64,000 nucleotides of DNA from Streptomyces sp. MMBL 11-1 (GCF_028622875.1 NZ_CP117709.1:5645001-5709000), one strand, 5' to 3'. Shown: positions 26,530 to 36,363, counted from the first letter of the stretch. The notes: generated by a model from the sequence alone, not told the origin. Translations and numbers: made by a program.

Positions 26530-26616
26530 CCGGAGACCGGAGAGCAGCGGCCGGAGACCGGAGACCGGAGACCGGCGGCCGGAGGGCCCACCCGTCGGCC
26601 GGAGAGCCCACCCGCT
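26530..26616. repeat. CCGGAGA short tandem repeats
   Basis: Seven-base units CCGGAGA/CCGGAGAC recur at least six times just after the stop codon, interrupted by CAGCGG, followed by two longer copies ending in GCCCACCCG. The region is noncoding and separates the membrane protein gene from the convergent amidase gene. Confidence 0.6.
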
Positions 26617-26662
26617 CCCGGGAGGGCGACGGGCCGTCAGGGGGTCGTGCCCGCCCCGCCCG

Positions 26663-27766
26663 TCAGCGCCGCCCGGCGGTGGGCGGCATCGGTGCGGCGG
26701 GCAGGGCGTCCTCCACCGCGCGGGCCGCGGCGAGCAGCCGGACGTCCGCGCCCCGCGCCGCCGCCAACTGGAGCCCCACCGGGCAGCCGTCCCCGGTGAA
26801 CCCGGCGGGCAGGCTCGCCGCAGGGTGCCCGCTCAGGTTGAACGCCCAGGTCAACGCCGTGGAGTAGAGGTCCCCCGGGCCCTCGTGGCCGTGCGGACGG
26901 TTCGGGGTGGCCGGGGTCAGCAGCAGGGCCCCGCCGGCGAGGAGCGCCTCCAGCCGCTCGTCGTTCGTCCGCCGCACCCGCACCGCCTCCGGGTCGTCGG
27001 GCGACCCGCCCCGTACAGCCGTCCAGGCCCCCACCGGGTCGAGCAGCGCGGCCTCGCGCCCCAGGAGGCGTACGGTCCCCGTCGCGACGAGCCGGTCCAC
27101 CGCCGCCCGGACGACGGCCGCCACCGCCGGGTCAACCTCCGCGAAGCCGAGGTCCTCGCTGTACACGGCGGGCAGCGGCAGGACGGGAGCGGCGACCGGT
27201 TCGTACGCGTCCAGCACATGGCGCAGATACGGCTCCGCCGCCGCGGCCGACCGGGCCAGCACCCCGGCCGAGGCCAGCCCCGACCGGTCGGGGGAGGGGA
27301 GCAGTCCGTTGGTCGTCTTCAGCCCGAACACCCCGCACCAGGCGGCCGGGATACGCACCGACCCGGCCCCGTCGCTGCCCGTCGCCAGCTCCGCCATCCC
27401 CGTCGCCACCGCGACCGCCGACCCGGCCGACGATCCGCCCGGGGTACGGTCCGCCCGCCACGGGTTGACCGTACGGCCGTGCGCGCCCAGGCCCCAGGTC
27501 TGCCAGTGGGTGCCGGGGCCGGGCACCGAGGTCGCGCCGACGGGGGAGCCGCCCGCCGCGATCAGCCGACGGGCCGCGAAGGACCGGATCCCGGCGGGGC
27601 CCTTCACCGCGAACGGCAGCCCGCCCAGGGGGAGCCGGCCCGCCACGGCCTCCCGTTCCCGGGCGAGCGCCTCCTCCGGCCAGACCTCGATGAACGCGTG
27701 CAGCGCCGGGTCCAGCCGGCCGATCCGCTCCAGGGCCCGCGCCACCGCGGAGTTCGTCCGTGTCAT
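26663..27766 (-). CDS. Amidase-signature family hydrolase
   Basis: The 367-residue enzyme belongs to the amidase-signature superfamily, which hydrolyses amides through a Ser-cisSer-Lys triad. The Lys lies in [11 protein letters not shown], and the Gly/Ser motif [16 protein letters not shown] is followed by [21 protein letters not shown], containing the nucleophile position. It is shorter than typical members (about 450-500), with the deletion in the C-terminal half. Substrate is not predictable. The ATG at 27764-27766 has no strong ribosome binding site. It lies on the same strand as the PBP operon, 37 bases after the PBP stop codon, so read-through is possible. Confidence 0.87.
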   Translation of the reverse strand: MTRTNSAVARALERIGRLDPALHAFIEVWPEEALAREREAVAGRLPLGGLPFAVKGPAGIRSFAARRLIAAGGSPVGATSVPGPGTHWQTWGLGAHGRTVNPWRADRTPGGSSAGSAVAVATGMAELATGSDGAGSVRIPAAWCGVFGLKTTNGLLPSPDRSGLASAGVLARSAAAAEPYLRHVLDAYEPVAAPVLPLPAVYSEDLGFAEVDPAVAAVVRAAVDRLVATGTVRLLGREAALLDPVGAWTAVRGGSPDDPEAVRVRRTNDERLEALLAGGALLLTPATPNRPHGHEGPGDLYSTALTWAFNLSGHPAASLPAGFTGDGCPVGLQLAAARGADVRLLAAARAVEDALPAAPMPPTAGRR

Positions 27767-27803
27767 GGGCCCAGTCTGCCGGTGCGCCCTCCCCGTGCCC
27801 CGG

Positions 27804-29261
27804 CTACTCCTCCAACGCCGCCTCCATCACGGCCCGGGCGATCGGGGCCGCGCTGCCGCCCCCGCTGATGTCGCCCCGGTCCGCGGCGGCGTCCTCCACG
27901 ACCACCGCCACCGCGACGGCCGGGCGGCCGGAGCCGGGGTCCTGGGCCCAGGAGATGAACCAGGCGTACGGCAGCCCGGAGTTGTCGACTCCGTGCTGGG
28001 CGGTACCGGTCTTGCCGCCGACCTTCACCCCGTCGATCGCCGCGTTCGACCCGGTGCCGTTCTCCACCACGTCGACCATCATCCGCTGGAGCCGCACGGC
28101 CGTCGACGGGCTCATCGGCCGCTGTGACGGGGCGGACCTCTCCTGCCGGACGGTGTCCCCGTCGTTCGTGGTCACCCGGTCCACCAGATGGGGGCGGCGC
28201 AGATCCCCGCCGTTGGCCACCGCCGAGGCGACCATCGCCATCTGGAGCGGGGTCGCCGTCGTGTTGAACTGCCCGATCGACGAGAGCGCGAGCTGGTCGT
28301 CGCTCATGTCCGTGTCGAAGTTGCTCCTCGCCACCCCGGACGGGATGCGCAGTCCGGTGTCGTTGAAGCCGAACTTCTCCGCCGCCTCCACCATCCCCTC
28401 CAGCCCGACCTCCACCCCGAGATGGGCCATCACGGTGTTGCAGGAGACCCGGATCGCCTCCGCCAGGGACGCCTGGTCGCAGCCGCTCGCCTCGTCCGGC
28501 AGGGTCGTGCTCGTACCGGGCAGGACGTACGGCGACGGGGTGTCCGTGGGCGCGTCGGCGTCCGTCACCGCCCGGGCGTCCAGGGCCGCCGCCGCCGTCA
28601 CGATCTTGAAGGTGGAGCCCGGCGGATAGGTCTGCCGGATGGCCCGGTTGAGCATCGGCAGACTCTCGGCCGCGTTCAGCCGGGCCCACGCGTCGGTCAC
28701 CGCGGAACCGGTCCCGGACAGCCGCTCGGGGTCGTACGACGGGGTCGAGACCAGCGCCAGGATCGCGCCCGTCGACGGATCCAGCGCCGCGACCGCGCCC
28801 CGCCGCCCGCTCAGCCCGTCGTACGCGGCCCGCTGCATCGACGCCCTGATGGTGGTGACGACATCGCCGCCCGGCTGCCGGCCCCGCGTGAACTCGTTCC
28901 AGAAGGGCAGCGGCGCCAGCAGGGAGTCCGTACCGGACAGGACGGAGTCCTCGGCGTTCTCGATGAGCGTGGTGCCGTACGTCTGCGAGGCGTATCCGGT
29001 CACCGGCGCGTACAGCGGGCCGTGCAGATAGGTGCGCTCGAAGCTGAGCCGCTCACCGGTCTCCTTGCTGCCGGTCACGGGCCGGTCGCCGACCAGGATG
29101 TTGCCGCGCGGCTGGTCGTAACGGGCGATGGTGTTCCGGCGGTTGGCCGGGTTGCCGTCCAGCTCGTCGGCCTCGAAGACCTGGATCCGGGCCGCGTTGA
29201 CGAGCAGCGCCACCAGCAGCAGCAGACAGAGGGCGGCGGCGCGCCGGATGTAGCGGATCAC
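27804..29261 (-). CDS. Class B penicillin-binding protein (transpeptidase)
   Basis: The 485-residue membrane-anchored D,D-transpeptidase crosslinks peptidoglycan with its SEDS partner encoded just upstream. One N-terminal helix (about 6-23) is followed by the PBP dimerisation region and the transpeptidase domain with Ser216-x-x-Lys in GSTFKIV, SCN at 273-275, and KTGTAQ at 417. There are no PASTA repeats. The GTG at 29259-29261 follows GGAGGAGG and overlaps the SEDS gene stop as GTGA. The reading frame stays open far upstream through the SEDS gene, but that is an antisense-free shadow frame, not protein. The pair resembles the Streptomyces PBP2/Sfr locus, from memory. Confidence 0.94.
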   Translation of the reverse strand: MIRYIRRAAALCLLLLVALLVNAARIQVFEADELDGNPANRRNTIARYDQPRGNILVGDRPVTGSKETGERLSFERTYLHGPLYAPVTGYASQTYGTTLIENAEDSVLSGTDSLLAPLPFWNEFTRGRQPGGDVVTTIRASMQRAAYDGLSGRRGAVAALDPSTGAILALVSTPSYDPERLSGTGSAVTDAWARLNAAESLPMLNRAIRQTYPPGSTFKIVTAAAALDARAVTDADAPTDTPSPYVLPGTSTTLPDEASGCDQASLAEAIRVSCNTVMAHLGVEVGLEGMVEAAEKFGFNDTGLRIPSGVARSNFDTDMSDDQLALSSIGQFNTTATPLQMAMVASAVANGGDLRRPHLVDRVTTNDGDTVRQERSAPSQRPMSPSTAVRLQRMMVDVVENGTGSNAAIDGVKVGGKTGTAQHGVDNSGLPYAWFISWAQDPGSGRPAVAVAVVVEDAAADRGDISGGGSAAPIARAVMEAALEE

Positions 29262-30637
29262 CGGTCCTCCTCCGTGGCCGCCGCGATGACGCCGGTCTCG
29301 GCCTGACCGGAGTGGGGTCTGCGCGAGACGTCGCTGACCCGGATCAGCAGCGCCACGATGATCCAGTTGGTGACGACGGAGGAACCACCCTGCGCGAGGA
29401 ACGGCATCGCCATCCCGGTCAGCGGGATCAGCCCCATCACCCCGCCCGCGATCACGAACACCTGGAGCGCCAGGATCGACGCCAGGCCGATGGAGAGCAG
29501 CCGGCCGAACGGGTCGCGCAGGGCGAGCCCGGCCCGGTAACCGCGCGCCACGAGCAGCGCGTAAAGCAGGAAGACCGCGGTCAGCCCGCTCAGCCCCAGC
29601 TCCTCGCCCGCGGTCGCCAGGATGAAGTCCGACTTCGCGGCGAAACCGATCAGGATGGAATGGCCCGCGCCGAGCCCGGTCCCGAGCATCCCGCCCGCCG
29701 CGAAGGCGAACAGCGACTGGGCGAGCTGACTCGGCCCCTGCCCCGCGTCGATCGACGCGAACGGGTCCAGCCAGTCCTGCACCCGGCTGTGGACGTGCGG
29801 TTCGAAGGAGCCGACGACGAAGGCGCCGACGGCGGCCAGGAGCAACCCGACCGCGATCCAGCCGGTCCGGCCGGTCGCCACGTACAGCATGATGACGAAG
29901 AGCCCGAAGAACAGCAGCGAGGTGCCCAGATCGCGCTCCAGCACCAGCACCCCGACGCTCAGCAGCCAGATCGCCACGATCGGCCCGAGCACCCGGCCGG
30001 CGGGCAGCTGCAGCCTCCACACCGTGCGGCCGGTGTACGCGAGCGCGTTGCGGTTGGCGGCCAGATAGGCGGCGAAGAACACCGCGAGCAGGATCTTGGC
30101 GAACTCGCCCGGCTGGAAGGAGAGTCCGCCGACCCGGATCCAGATCTTCGCGCCGTTCACCGCCGGGAAGAAGATCGGCACGGTCATGAGGACGAGCGCC
30201 GAGGCCACCGACAGATACGCGTACCGCTGGAGCACCCGGTGGTCGCGCAGCAGCACCACCACGGCCGCGAACAGGGCGACGCCCAGGGTGGACCAGACGA
30301 GCTGGGTGGGCGCGGCCTGGTCCCTCGGGGTCTCCAGGTCGAGCCGGTAGATCAGCACCAGGCCGAGCCCGTTGAGCAGGACGGCGATCGGCAGCAGCAG
30401 CGGATCGGCGTACGGGGCCCGGAAGCGGACCGCGACATGGGCGAGCAGCGCGAGCGTGCCGAGCCCGGCGCCGTACCCGGCGACGTCGGGGGGCACGGCG
30501 CCGTCGTGGGCGAGGCCGACCGCCGCGTAGCCGAGGACGGAGATCAGGACGCCCCCGACGAGGAGGGTGAGCTCCACCCCGCGACGCTTGGGCAGGCGTA
30601 GCTCGGGCGGGGGAGCGTCCGCCGTCGTTGCGGTCAT
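29258..30637 (-). CDS. FtsW/RodA/SpoVE (SEDS) peptidoglycan glycosyltransferase
   Basis: The 459-residue polytopic membrane protein has about 12 helices and the SEDS hallmarks: GLSFQPGEFAKI, ERDLGTSLLFF (catalytic-region Asp), GTGLGAG, and ATAGEELGLSG. It polymerises lipid II glycan strands together with the class B PBP translated next. A long N-terminal cytoplasmic/first-helix region is typical for actinobacteria. The ATG at 30635-30637 is chosen; a TTG nine bases upstream is possible, and the ribosome binding site is weak for both. Whether it serves sporulation or lateral wall growth cannot be read here, since Streptomyces carries several SEDS genes. Confidence 0.94.
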   Translation of the reverse strand: MTATTADAPPPELRLPKRRGVELTLLVGGVLISVLGYAAVGLAHDGAVPPDVAGYGAGLGTLALLAHVAVRFRAPYADPLLLPIAVLLNGLGLVLIYRLDLETPRDQAAPTQLVWSTLGVALFAAVVVLLRDHRVLQRYAYLSVASALVLMTVPIFFPAVNGAKIWIRVGGLSFQPGEFAKILLAVFFAAYLAANRNALAYTGRTVWRLQLPAGRVLGPIVAIWLLSVGVLVLERDLGTSLLFFGLFVIMLYVATGRTGWIAVGLLLAAVGAFVVGSFEPHVHSRVQDWLDPFASIDAGQGPSQLAQSLFAFAAGGMLGTGLGAGHSILIGFAAKSDFILATAGEELGLSGLTAVFLLYALLVARGYRAGLALRDPFGRLLSIGLASILALQVFVIAGGVMGLIPLTGMAMPFLAQGGSSVVTNWIIVALLIRVSDVSRRPHSGQAETGVIAAATEEDR

Positions 30638-30744
30638 GCCCCGCAACGTAGCAAGAGGCGCGCGGTATTTCCCTTATGTCACACCTTTCGGTGCCCTTCC
30701 ACGTCCCTCCGCGCCTTCGTTCATGTCGGCGCCCACCGGACAGG

Positions 30745-30794
30745 CGTCCGCCCGTGGAGCCGGCGGCGACACGGCCGGGCTCCACGGGCGGGCG
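30745..30794. terminator. Strong hairpin terminator downstream of the SH3 gene
   Basis: A 17-bp stem (one G-U pair) with a 16-base loop stands between the SH3 gene stop (30815) and the SEDS gene start. On the minus strand it would end the SH3 transcript and insulate the SEDS-PBP operon. Confidence 0.8.
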
Positions 30795-30814
30795 TTCGTG
30801 CGGGTGACGCGAGG

Positions 30815-31303
30815 TCAGCACCACTTCGGCGCGGCGCCGATGTTCTCGATGTAGCGGGCCGAACCCCAGGCCCAGGTGCCATCGGTCAGCAGGTACCAGC
30901 GGTTGTTGCCGTCGACGTTGTCGCCCGTGGTCTTGCAGAAGATGTTGACGGTCTTTCCGTACTCGACCGAGCCGACGATGCGGCTACTGCGGGTCGGCTT
31001 GTCACGGAGCAGCAGGTACGGCTTGGCGATGACACGTCCCTTGTAGGTCCGCTTCGGCGCCTGGGGGCGCGCCTGGCCCTCCTGGCGGGCCTCGTTCTGC
31101 CGCGCCTCGTGCTCGCGCTGCAGGGCCGAGGCGGAGAGCTCGTCGGACGTCGGGTCCGGAGCGGCTGCCTCCGCGCGCTGTCCGACGGGCTGGGGGTCGG
31201 CCGCCAGTGCGGCGGGAGCGGCGGCGGTGAGCGCCGCGAGCGTGCCGGTGGCGACGCAGAGGCCGAGCCGGCGGAGCCGCGAGGGGCGGGACAGGGGGGA
31301 CAT
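30815..31303 (-). CDS. Secreted SH3-like domain protein
   Basis: The 162-residue protein has a signal peptide (about 1-34, ending AAPAALA) followed by a charged helical linker (SALQREHEARQNEARQEG) and a bacterial SH3 domain with YLLLRDKPTRSSRIVGSV and a final WAWGSARYI. Two cysteines (IFCKTT and the C-terminal KWC) probably form a disulphide. Such domains bind peptidoglycan peptides or act as wall anchors. The ATG at 31301-31303 follows GGAGGCAGC. It sits between the SEDS/PBP operon and a sensor kinase gene on the same strand, and ends at a strong hairpin. Confidence 0.87.
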   Translation of the reverse strand: MSPLSRPSRLRRLGLCVATGTLAALTAAAPAALAADPQPVGQRAEAAAPDPTSDELSASALQREHEARQNEARQEGQARPQAPKRTYKGRVIAKPYLLLRDKPTRSSRIVGSVEYGKTVNIFCKTTGDNVDGNNRWYLLTDGTWAWGSARYIENIGAAPKWC

Positions 31304-31395
31304 GCTGCCTCCATGCGATGAGGAAGGGACCGTGGGGGACACGAGCTGGGCTCGTGCCGGTCACGCTAGATTCGCCACACACGGTCCGCAACGCG

Positions 31396-32766
31396 TCACG
31401 TTGCGTGAGAGGCGCTCCGGGTTGGGCCGTCCGGGTCGTCCGTTCCGCCCCGGCGCCCGTCATCACCGGGGTTCCCGCCGGAATCACCGTCGTCCAGGTG
31501 CACGTACTCCGGCAGGGTCATCCGGACGAGCGCCCCGCCGTCCGGCGGATTGCCGAAGTCCAGCCGCGCGCCGATGACCTCAGCCTGGCCCAGGGCGATG
31601 GTCAGCCCCAGACCGTGCCCCTTGCCCGCACCGTCCGTGCGGAACCGCTGCGGCCCGCCGTCCAGCAGATACGCCGGGAACCCCGGGCCGTGGTCCCGTA
31701 CGGAGACCACCGTGCCGTCCACGCTCAGCACCACCGGGGGGCGCCCGTGCCGATGGGCGTTGGCCACCAGATTGCCGATCACCCGCTCCAGGCGCCGCCG
31801 GTCGGTCTCCACCCGGGCCGTGCCCGTCACGCGCACCTCGGTGTCGGTGCCCGAGGCCCGGACGACCCGCTCCGCCAGCGGCGCGAGCTCGTGGACGGCG
31901 AGGTCGACCTGCTCGGTACGGGCGTCGAGCCGGGAGATCTCCAGCAGGTCCTCCGTCAGCGCCCGCATCGCCCGTACCCGGTCGCGCACCAGCTCCGCCG
32001 GGCGGCCCGGCGGCAGCAGTTCGGCGGCGGCCGACAGACCGGTCAGCGGGGTGCGCAGCTCGTGCGCCACGTCGGCGGTGAACCGCTGCTCGGTCTGGAG
32101 CTTGCGCTGGAGGGTCGAGGCCATGGTGTCGAGCGCGCCCGCCACGATCGCCACCTCGTCCTGGGCGCGGACCGGGCGCGCGGTCCGGGGGTCGTGCACC
32201 CGGGCATCGAGATCGCCCGCGCTGATCCGGCGGGCCACCCGGGCGCTCTGGTGGAGCCTGCGGGTCACCCGGCCGACGGCGAACAGGCCGACGAGCAGGG
32301 TGGCGGCGATGGCCAGCAGCGAGGAGCCGACGATCGCCCGGTCCAGGCCGCCGATGGCGCGGGCGCTGTGGCTGTAGTCCGTCCAGGTCGCCAGCGCCCG
32401 CCCGTCCGCCGGGCCCGCCGCCCACATGGCGGGTCCGCTCCGCGCGCCCGGCCGCTTCGGTCCGTCCGCGACCACGGTGCCCCGCTCACCGCCCGAGGCC
32501 AGGGCGCGCAGCGAGGCGGGCAGGCCCGGCGGGTCGATGCCGGACCTCGGGGGCAGCGGCTCCCCGGCCTCGTACGCGTCGGTGACCACCTCCAGCCGGC
32601 TCAGCGTCTTCTCCCGGGCCTGTTCGACCGTCTGCCGGGTGAACGCGGTGTGCACCAGGAAGCCGAGGAGGGCGGCCAGGGTGCAGCACATGACGGTCAG
32701 GAAGACCGCGGACTTCCAGGTGAGGCTCGCGGTCCAGGAGAGCGAGCGGAACCGGCGCCGCCTCAT
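31396..32766 (-). CDS. Orphan sensor histidine kinase
   Basis: The 456-residue kinase has two membrane helices (about 18-41 and 144-166) around an extracellular domain of about 100 residues, then HAMP, the phosphoacceptor box TADVAHELRTPLTG, N box NLVANAHRHG, RDHGPGFP and GHGLGLTIALG. The C-terminal tail is Asp/Gly-rich. No response regulator is adjacent. Instead its ATG (32764-32766) overlaps, as ATGA, the stop codon of a lipoprotein gene, recalling the CseA-CseC arrangement in which a lipoprotein modulates the kinase. The partner regulator must lie elsewhere. Confidence 0.9.
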   Translation of the reverse strand: MRRRRFRSLSWTASLTWKSAVFLTVMCCTLAALLGFLVHTAFTRQTVEQAREKTLSRLEVVTDAYEAGEPLPPRSGIDPPGLPASLRALASGGERGTVVADGPKRPGARSGPAMWAAGPADGRALATWTDYSHSARAIGGLDRAIVGSSLLAIAATLLVGLFAVGRVTRRLHQSARVARRISAGDLDARVHDPRTARPVRAQDEVAIVAGALDTMASTLQRKLQTEQRFTADVAHELRTPLTGLSAAAELLPPGRPAELVRDRVRAMRALTEDLLEISRLDARTEQVDLAVHELAPLAERVVRASGTDTEVRVTGTARVETDRRRLERVIGNLVANAHRHGRPPVVLSVDGTVVSVRDHGPGFPAYLLDGGPQRFRTDGAGKGHGLGLTIALGQAEVIGARLDFGNPPDGGALVRMTLPEYVHLDDGDSGGNPGDDGRRGGTDDPDGPTRSASHAT

Positions 32767-33488
32767 CGCGTGCCCGGGGAGGACGCGGAGGATTCCGGGG
32801 AGGGCCTCGGGGCCTTCCGGTGCTCGGGCGTCCGCAGGATCTCGTCCCGGGTGGGCAGCATCGCGCGCTGCCGGTCGTCCCACGACCACGCGGTGCGGTA
32901 CTCGTACCCCGGGATCACCGAGGGGGCCCGCATGATCAGGTCCCGGCCCGCCAGCTCCACGCTGATGACGGCGTCGTAGGTGGACATGATCCGGGTCAGC
33001 CGGCCCTCGTCCGGCATGTAGACGCGCAGGGCGAGCTGCCGCTCGGGCAGCCGTATGCCGAGGACCAGTTCGTCCCTGCCGTCGCCGGTCAGGTCGCGGT
33101 AGTACGGCGGGAGGACCGGGCAGTCGTCCGGGGCGGTCCGGCACGCCTCGATCTGCCGGACCGTGGCGTCCGGCAGATCGTCCAGGCCGCTGTCCCGGTC
33201 CGTCTTCGCCCTCAGTCCGGCCTGCGCCACGGTCACCGGGTCCAGCCGCCGCACATCGCCGCCGGTCACCCGGATCCCCGGGATGCGCGCGGTCTCGCCC
33301 TCGCCGTAGTCGTACGGGGCGGCGGAGGCGGGCGGCAGATCCGGCCACAGGCTCTTGGGCTCGACGGCCGACGGCGCGTCGCCCGCGCTCTCCAGCCCGC
33401 CCGCCGCGCCGCAGCCGGACAGCAGGATGAGCGCGGCGAGGGCGAGCGCGGCGGTACGGGGCGCCGCCGGGACGCGGTGCGGGCGCAC
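32763..33488 (-). CDS. Lipoprotein translationally coupled to the sensor kinase
   Basis: The 241-residue protein has a lipoprotein signal with LILLSGC, and no catalytic motif that I recognise. The segment YYRDLTGDGRDELVLGI is an FG-GAP/VCBS-like calcium-binding motif (DxTGDGxxE) of the kind found in beta-propeller repeats. The GTG at 33486-33488 follows a rich GGAGAGGAGG. The stop overlaps the kinase start, so equimolar production and physical interaction with the kinase sensor domain are likely. It may act as the sensory accessory protein. Confidence 0.85.
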   Translation of the reverse strand: MRPHRVPAAPRTAALALAALILLSGCGAAGGLESAGDAPSAVEPKSLWPDLPPASAAPYDYGEGETARIPGIRVTGGDVRRLDPVTVAQAGLRAKTDRDSGLDDLPDATVRQIEACRTAPDDCPVLPPYYRDLTGDGRDELVLGIRLPERQLALRVYMPDEGRLTRIMSTYDAVISVELAGRDLIMRAPSVIPGYEYRTAWSWDDRQRAMLPTRDEILRTPEHRKAPRPSPESSASSPGTR

Positions 33489-33644
33489 GGCTCGCCTCCT
33501 CTCCGACGACGGACGACACAGCGGTCTCACCCTAATCGGACGACCGTGCGCAATGCCGACTTCGTACCCGGGGTGACGCACCTCGGCCCGGCGGCCCCGC
33601 GTTCGGCGGGGGCGGGGGCCGGGGCGGTCAGGAGGGCCGCGGGA

Positions 33645-33962
33645 TCAGCGCTGGTACGGGTTCTGCCCCGGAGGCGTGAAACCGGGCTGCTGCGGGGCCT
33701 GGCCGTGGACGTTGCCGTCCTGACCGGCCGCGGCCTGGGCGAGCAGCCGGTCGGCCTCCTCCTGGGGTATCTGCCGCTCCCCGCCGCAGAACGTGCACTG
33801 CGTGGCGTACTTGGTCGAGAACGGGAACAGCGGCACGAAGAACAACGTGAACTTCGTGACCCGCTTGCGCAGGGTGTGCGCCGCCGGATTGCCGCACCAG
33901 CCGCACACCATCGTCAGGATGGCCAGCTGGTGGAGGTAGCCCTTGGTGCCGAAAATGATCAT
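33645..33962 (-). CDS. Small zinc-ribbon protein
   Basis: The 105-residue protein has a CxxC pair (CGWCG) near residue 20 and a second (CTFCG) near 58, forming a probable zinc ribbon around a hydrophobic segment (FTLFFVPLFPFSTKY) that may be a membrane hairpin. The C-terminal part is Gln/Pro-rich. It belongs to the widespread zinc-ribbon family of unknown role. The ATG at 33960-33962 overlaps the stop of the HEAT-repeat gene as ATGA, so the two products are translated together; GGAA lies upstream inside that gene. Confidence 0.85.
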   Translation of the reverse strand: MIIFGTKGYLHQLAILTMVCGWCGNPAAHTLRKRVTKFTLFFVPLFPFSTKYATQCTFCGGERQIPQEEADRLLAQAAAGQDGNVHGQAPQQPGFTPPGQNPYQR

Positions 33963-36142
33963 GCCGTGCTTCCTTTCCCCGTCCCCCGGAGTGCCCGTCG
34001 GCACAGCGCCAGGAGCTTCTCGTCCTCATGGATGTCGTGACTGCCGTACCCGCCGTCCATCGCGTTGTGACGGCGTACGGAGGCGAGTTCGCTCCGCAGG
34101 ACGTGTGCTGCGGCCGACCCCTCCGGGACCGGCCCCATCCGTGCCACGCATTCTGCCACCCGGACCCGCACATGACGGCTCCGCTCCCAGTCGGCGAGCA
34201 GGGCCTCGGTGGTCTCGGACGACCGGCCGGTCACCTCCCACAGCGCGATCGCCGCGTCGACCCGCAGCCACAGCTCCTCGTGCGCGAGCAGCCCGCGCAG
34301 CCGGGGCGCGGCCACCGCGGCGCGCGGCCCGAGCGCCCCCAGCGCCACCACCGCCGCCCGCCGGTCGTGCACCTGGTGCGACTGGAGGCCCTCGATCAGC
34401 ACCGGCAGCACCGCCCCGGTGTCCCCGGAGACCGCCCACAGCGCCTCGGCCGCCTCGGTCGCGGAGGCCGTCCCCGGACGGCGGATCAGCGCCCGCAGCT
34501 CCGGGACGGCCTCCCGGGCCGCGGGCCCGAACGAACCCAGCGCCCGCAGCGCCGCCGTACGCAGCCACTCGCCCCGGTACTCCGGCGCCCCGCGCAGCAC
34601 CCGCAGCACCTCCGGCGTCGCCTCGCCCGCCCGCAGCCCGGTCAGCCCGGCCAGCAGCGGGCTCGCCCGGTCGTAGGCCGCCTCGTCCAGCTCCACCTCC
34701 CCGAGCCTGCGCCGCAGCGCCCCGGCGAGCGGCCGGGCCGCCGCCCCCAGGTGGCCCACCGCGAACCCCACGTCGTGCGCCACCCGCGGCAGCTCCAGCG
34801 CCGCCGCCAGCGCGGGCACCGCCCGGGCGTCGCCGAGGCGCGCCAGGGCCTTCACGGTGGAACCGAGTCCGGGCGGACCGCTGGCCCAGGCCTTCACCCA
34901 GTCCCCGGGACGGTCGGCCACCCGGGCGGCCAGGGCGTCGGCGGCGGGCGCGGCGAGACCGAACAGCTCCTCCAGCACATGGGACGCGGCCTCGGCGAGC
35001 CGGGGCTCGGGGTCGGACAGCTGCTCGCCGACGAGCGCCACCAACTCCTCGTAGGGGCCGCGCCAGGCCCGTATCAGCCCGCCGCTCATCCGCACGGCGT
35101 CGATGCGCTGGCGGCGGTCGGGGCTGCGCAACTGGTCGGCGAGGAGCGCCGTGCGGTCGCCCACCCGGTCGTCGAGGCCGACGTGCAGGGTGCGCAGCAG
35201 GTCCGCGGCCCAGGGAGCGCCGCGCCCCGCGTTCTCCTGCGCGGAGAGCGGCCGCAGCTGCCCCACGAGCGTCGGCGCCGCGACCTGCTCGCCCCGACAG
35301 GCCTCCGCGGCCACCGGCTCCGGGTCCACCGGATCCGCGTCGGGGTCCACCGGCTCCGCGTCCGGTTCCCGCTCGGGGTCCGGCTCGTCCTTCTCCGGGG
35401 CGGGCTCCTCCGGCGGGGAACGCATCTCGCGCAGCAGCCCCGCGACCACCGGCACCACATCACCGGGCAGCCCGTCGGGCGCACAGCGCGCCAGCTGGGC
35501 CAGGGCCGCGAGCCGCAGCCCCGGGGAGTGCGCCGGGGACGCCAGCCGGCCCAGCCACTCCGCGACCCGCCCCGCCAGCGGCCGGTGCCGCAGCGCGACC
35601 CGCCCGGCGGCCTCCACGAGCGCGAGCCGCACCTCCTCGTCGGGCTCCACCGGCAGCCGCTCCCGCAGCAGTGTGAGCACCCGCACGGGGTGCCGGTGCA
35701 GCGTGGCGAGCGCGAGCGGGGCCGCGAGCCGCACCCCGGGGTCCTCGTCGGCGATCAGCTCGAAGAACACCCCCGCGCCCGCGGTGACCGCCGCCGCCGC
35801 CATCGCGTAGTTCGCGGCGCCCTCGATCTCGTCCTCGTCGATCTCCGCCTCGTCGTCCTCGTCGAGGTCGAAGCCGCCGATGCTGGTGAGCAGTTCGACC
35901 ACGCTGCCGCGGTCCTGCACCCCCGGGTCCACGGCCAGCTCGAACAGGAACGGGATGCACGCGAGCGTGCACGCGTACACATCGCCCTGGTGGTGCACCG
36001 CGCCGTACATGCCGTCGAGCGCCGCCTCCCGCTCCGCCGGATCGTCGGAGGCGAGCCCGCGCAGGAGCTCCGGCACATCGTCGGCAGGCCCGTAGGCATG
36101 CTCCATCGAGGCCCAGTCGACCTCGTCGATCCCCGAGAACAC
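33959..36142 (-). CDS. HEAT-repeat protein
   Basis: The 727-residue protein consists of alpha-helical HEAT/armadillo-like repeats from about 25 to 710, for example ADEDPGVRLAAPLALATL and DRRAAVVALGALGPRAAV. Acidic low-complexity inserts lie near 95-110 and 245-280 (alternating Asp/Pro/Glu). There is no catalytic motif; the family is thought to serve as a scaffold. The GTG at 36140-36142 follows GGGAGGGG. It forms a two-gene operon with the zinc-ribbon protein. Its function is unknown. Confidence 0.87.
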   Translation of the reverse strand: MFSGIDEVDWASMEHAYGPADDVPELLRGLASDDPAEREAALDGMYGAVHHQGDVYACTLACIPFLFELAVDPGVQDRGSVVELLTSIGGFDLDEDDEAEIDEDEIEGAANYAMAAAAVTAGAGVFFELIADEDPGVRLAAPLALATLHRHPVRVLTLLRERLPVEPDEEVRLALVEAAGRVALRHRPLAGRVAEWLGRLASPAHSPGLRLAALAQLARCAPDGLPGDVVPVVAGLLREMRSPPEEPAPEKDEPDPEREPDAEPVDPDADPVDPEPVAAEACRGEQVAAPTLVGQLRPLSAQENAGRGAPWAADLLRTLHVGLDDRVGDRTALLADQLRSPDRRQRIDAVRMSGGLIRAWRGPYEELVALVGEQLSDPEPRLAEAASHVLEELFGLAAPAADALAARVADRPGDWVKAWASGPPGLGSTVKALARLGDARAVPALAAALELPRVAHDVGFAVGHLGAAARPLAGALRRRLGEVELDEAAYDRASPLLAGLTGLRAGEATPEVLRVLRGAPEYRGEWLRTAALRALGSFGPAAREAVPELRALIRRPGTASATEAAEALWAVSGDTGAVLPVLIEGLQSHQVHDRRAAVVALGALGPRAAVAAPRLRGLLAHEELWLRVDAAIALWEVTGRSSETTEALLADWERSRHVRVRVAECVARMGPVPEGSAAAHVLRSELASVRRHNAMDGGYGSHDIHEDEKLLALCRRALRGTGKGSTA

Positions 36143-36363
36143 GCCATCCCCTCCCCACGATCACGACAGCGCCCGGACCGGCGCGCCCGTGGCGCACCCG
36201 TCCGTCACACCCCTCCCGGCGCGCCCCGGAGAAAGCGCCTGCGCAGAGTGTGCACCACGGGTCCGACAATCCACCCGCCACTTGTGGCCTTTCCTCGCGC
36301 CGTAACGAGGTCATGACCCGGTCAAGACGAACCGGCTGTGGATTCCTGTGAACCGGGAGCGTG

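Noticed and set aside
29262..30824. Upstream extension of the PBP frame through the SEDS gene
   Set aside because: The extension is an overlapping frame of the SEDS gene with Arg/Ala-rich nonsense sequence; the GTG at 29259-29261 has a strong ribosome binding site.
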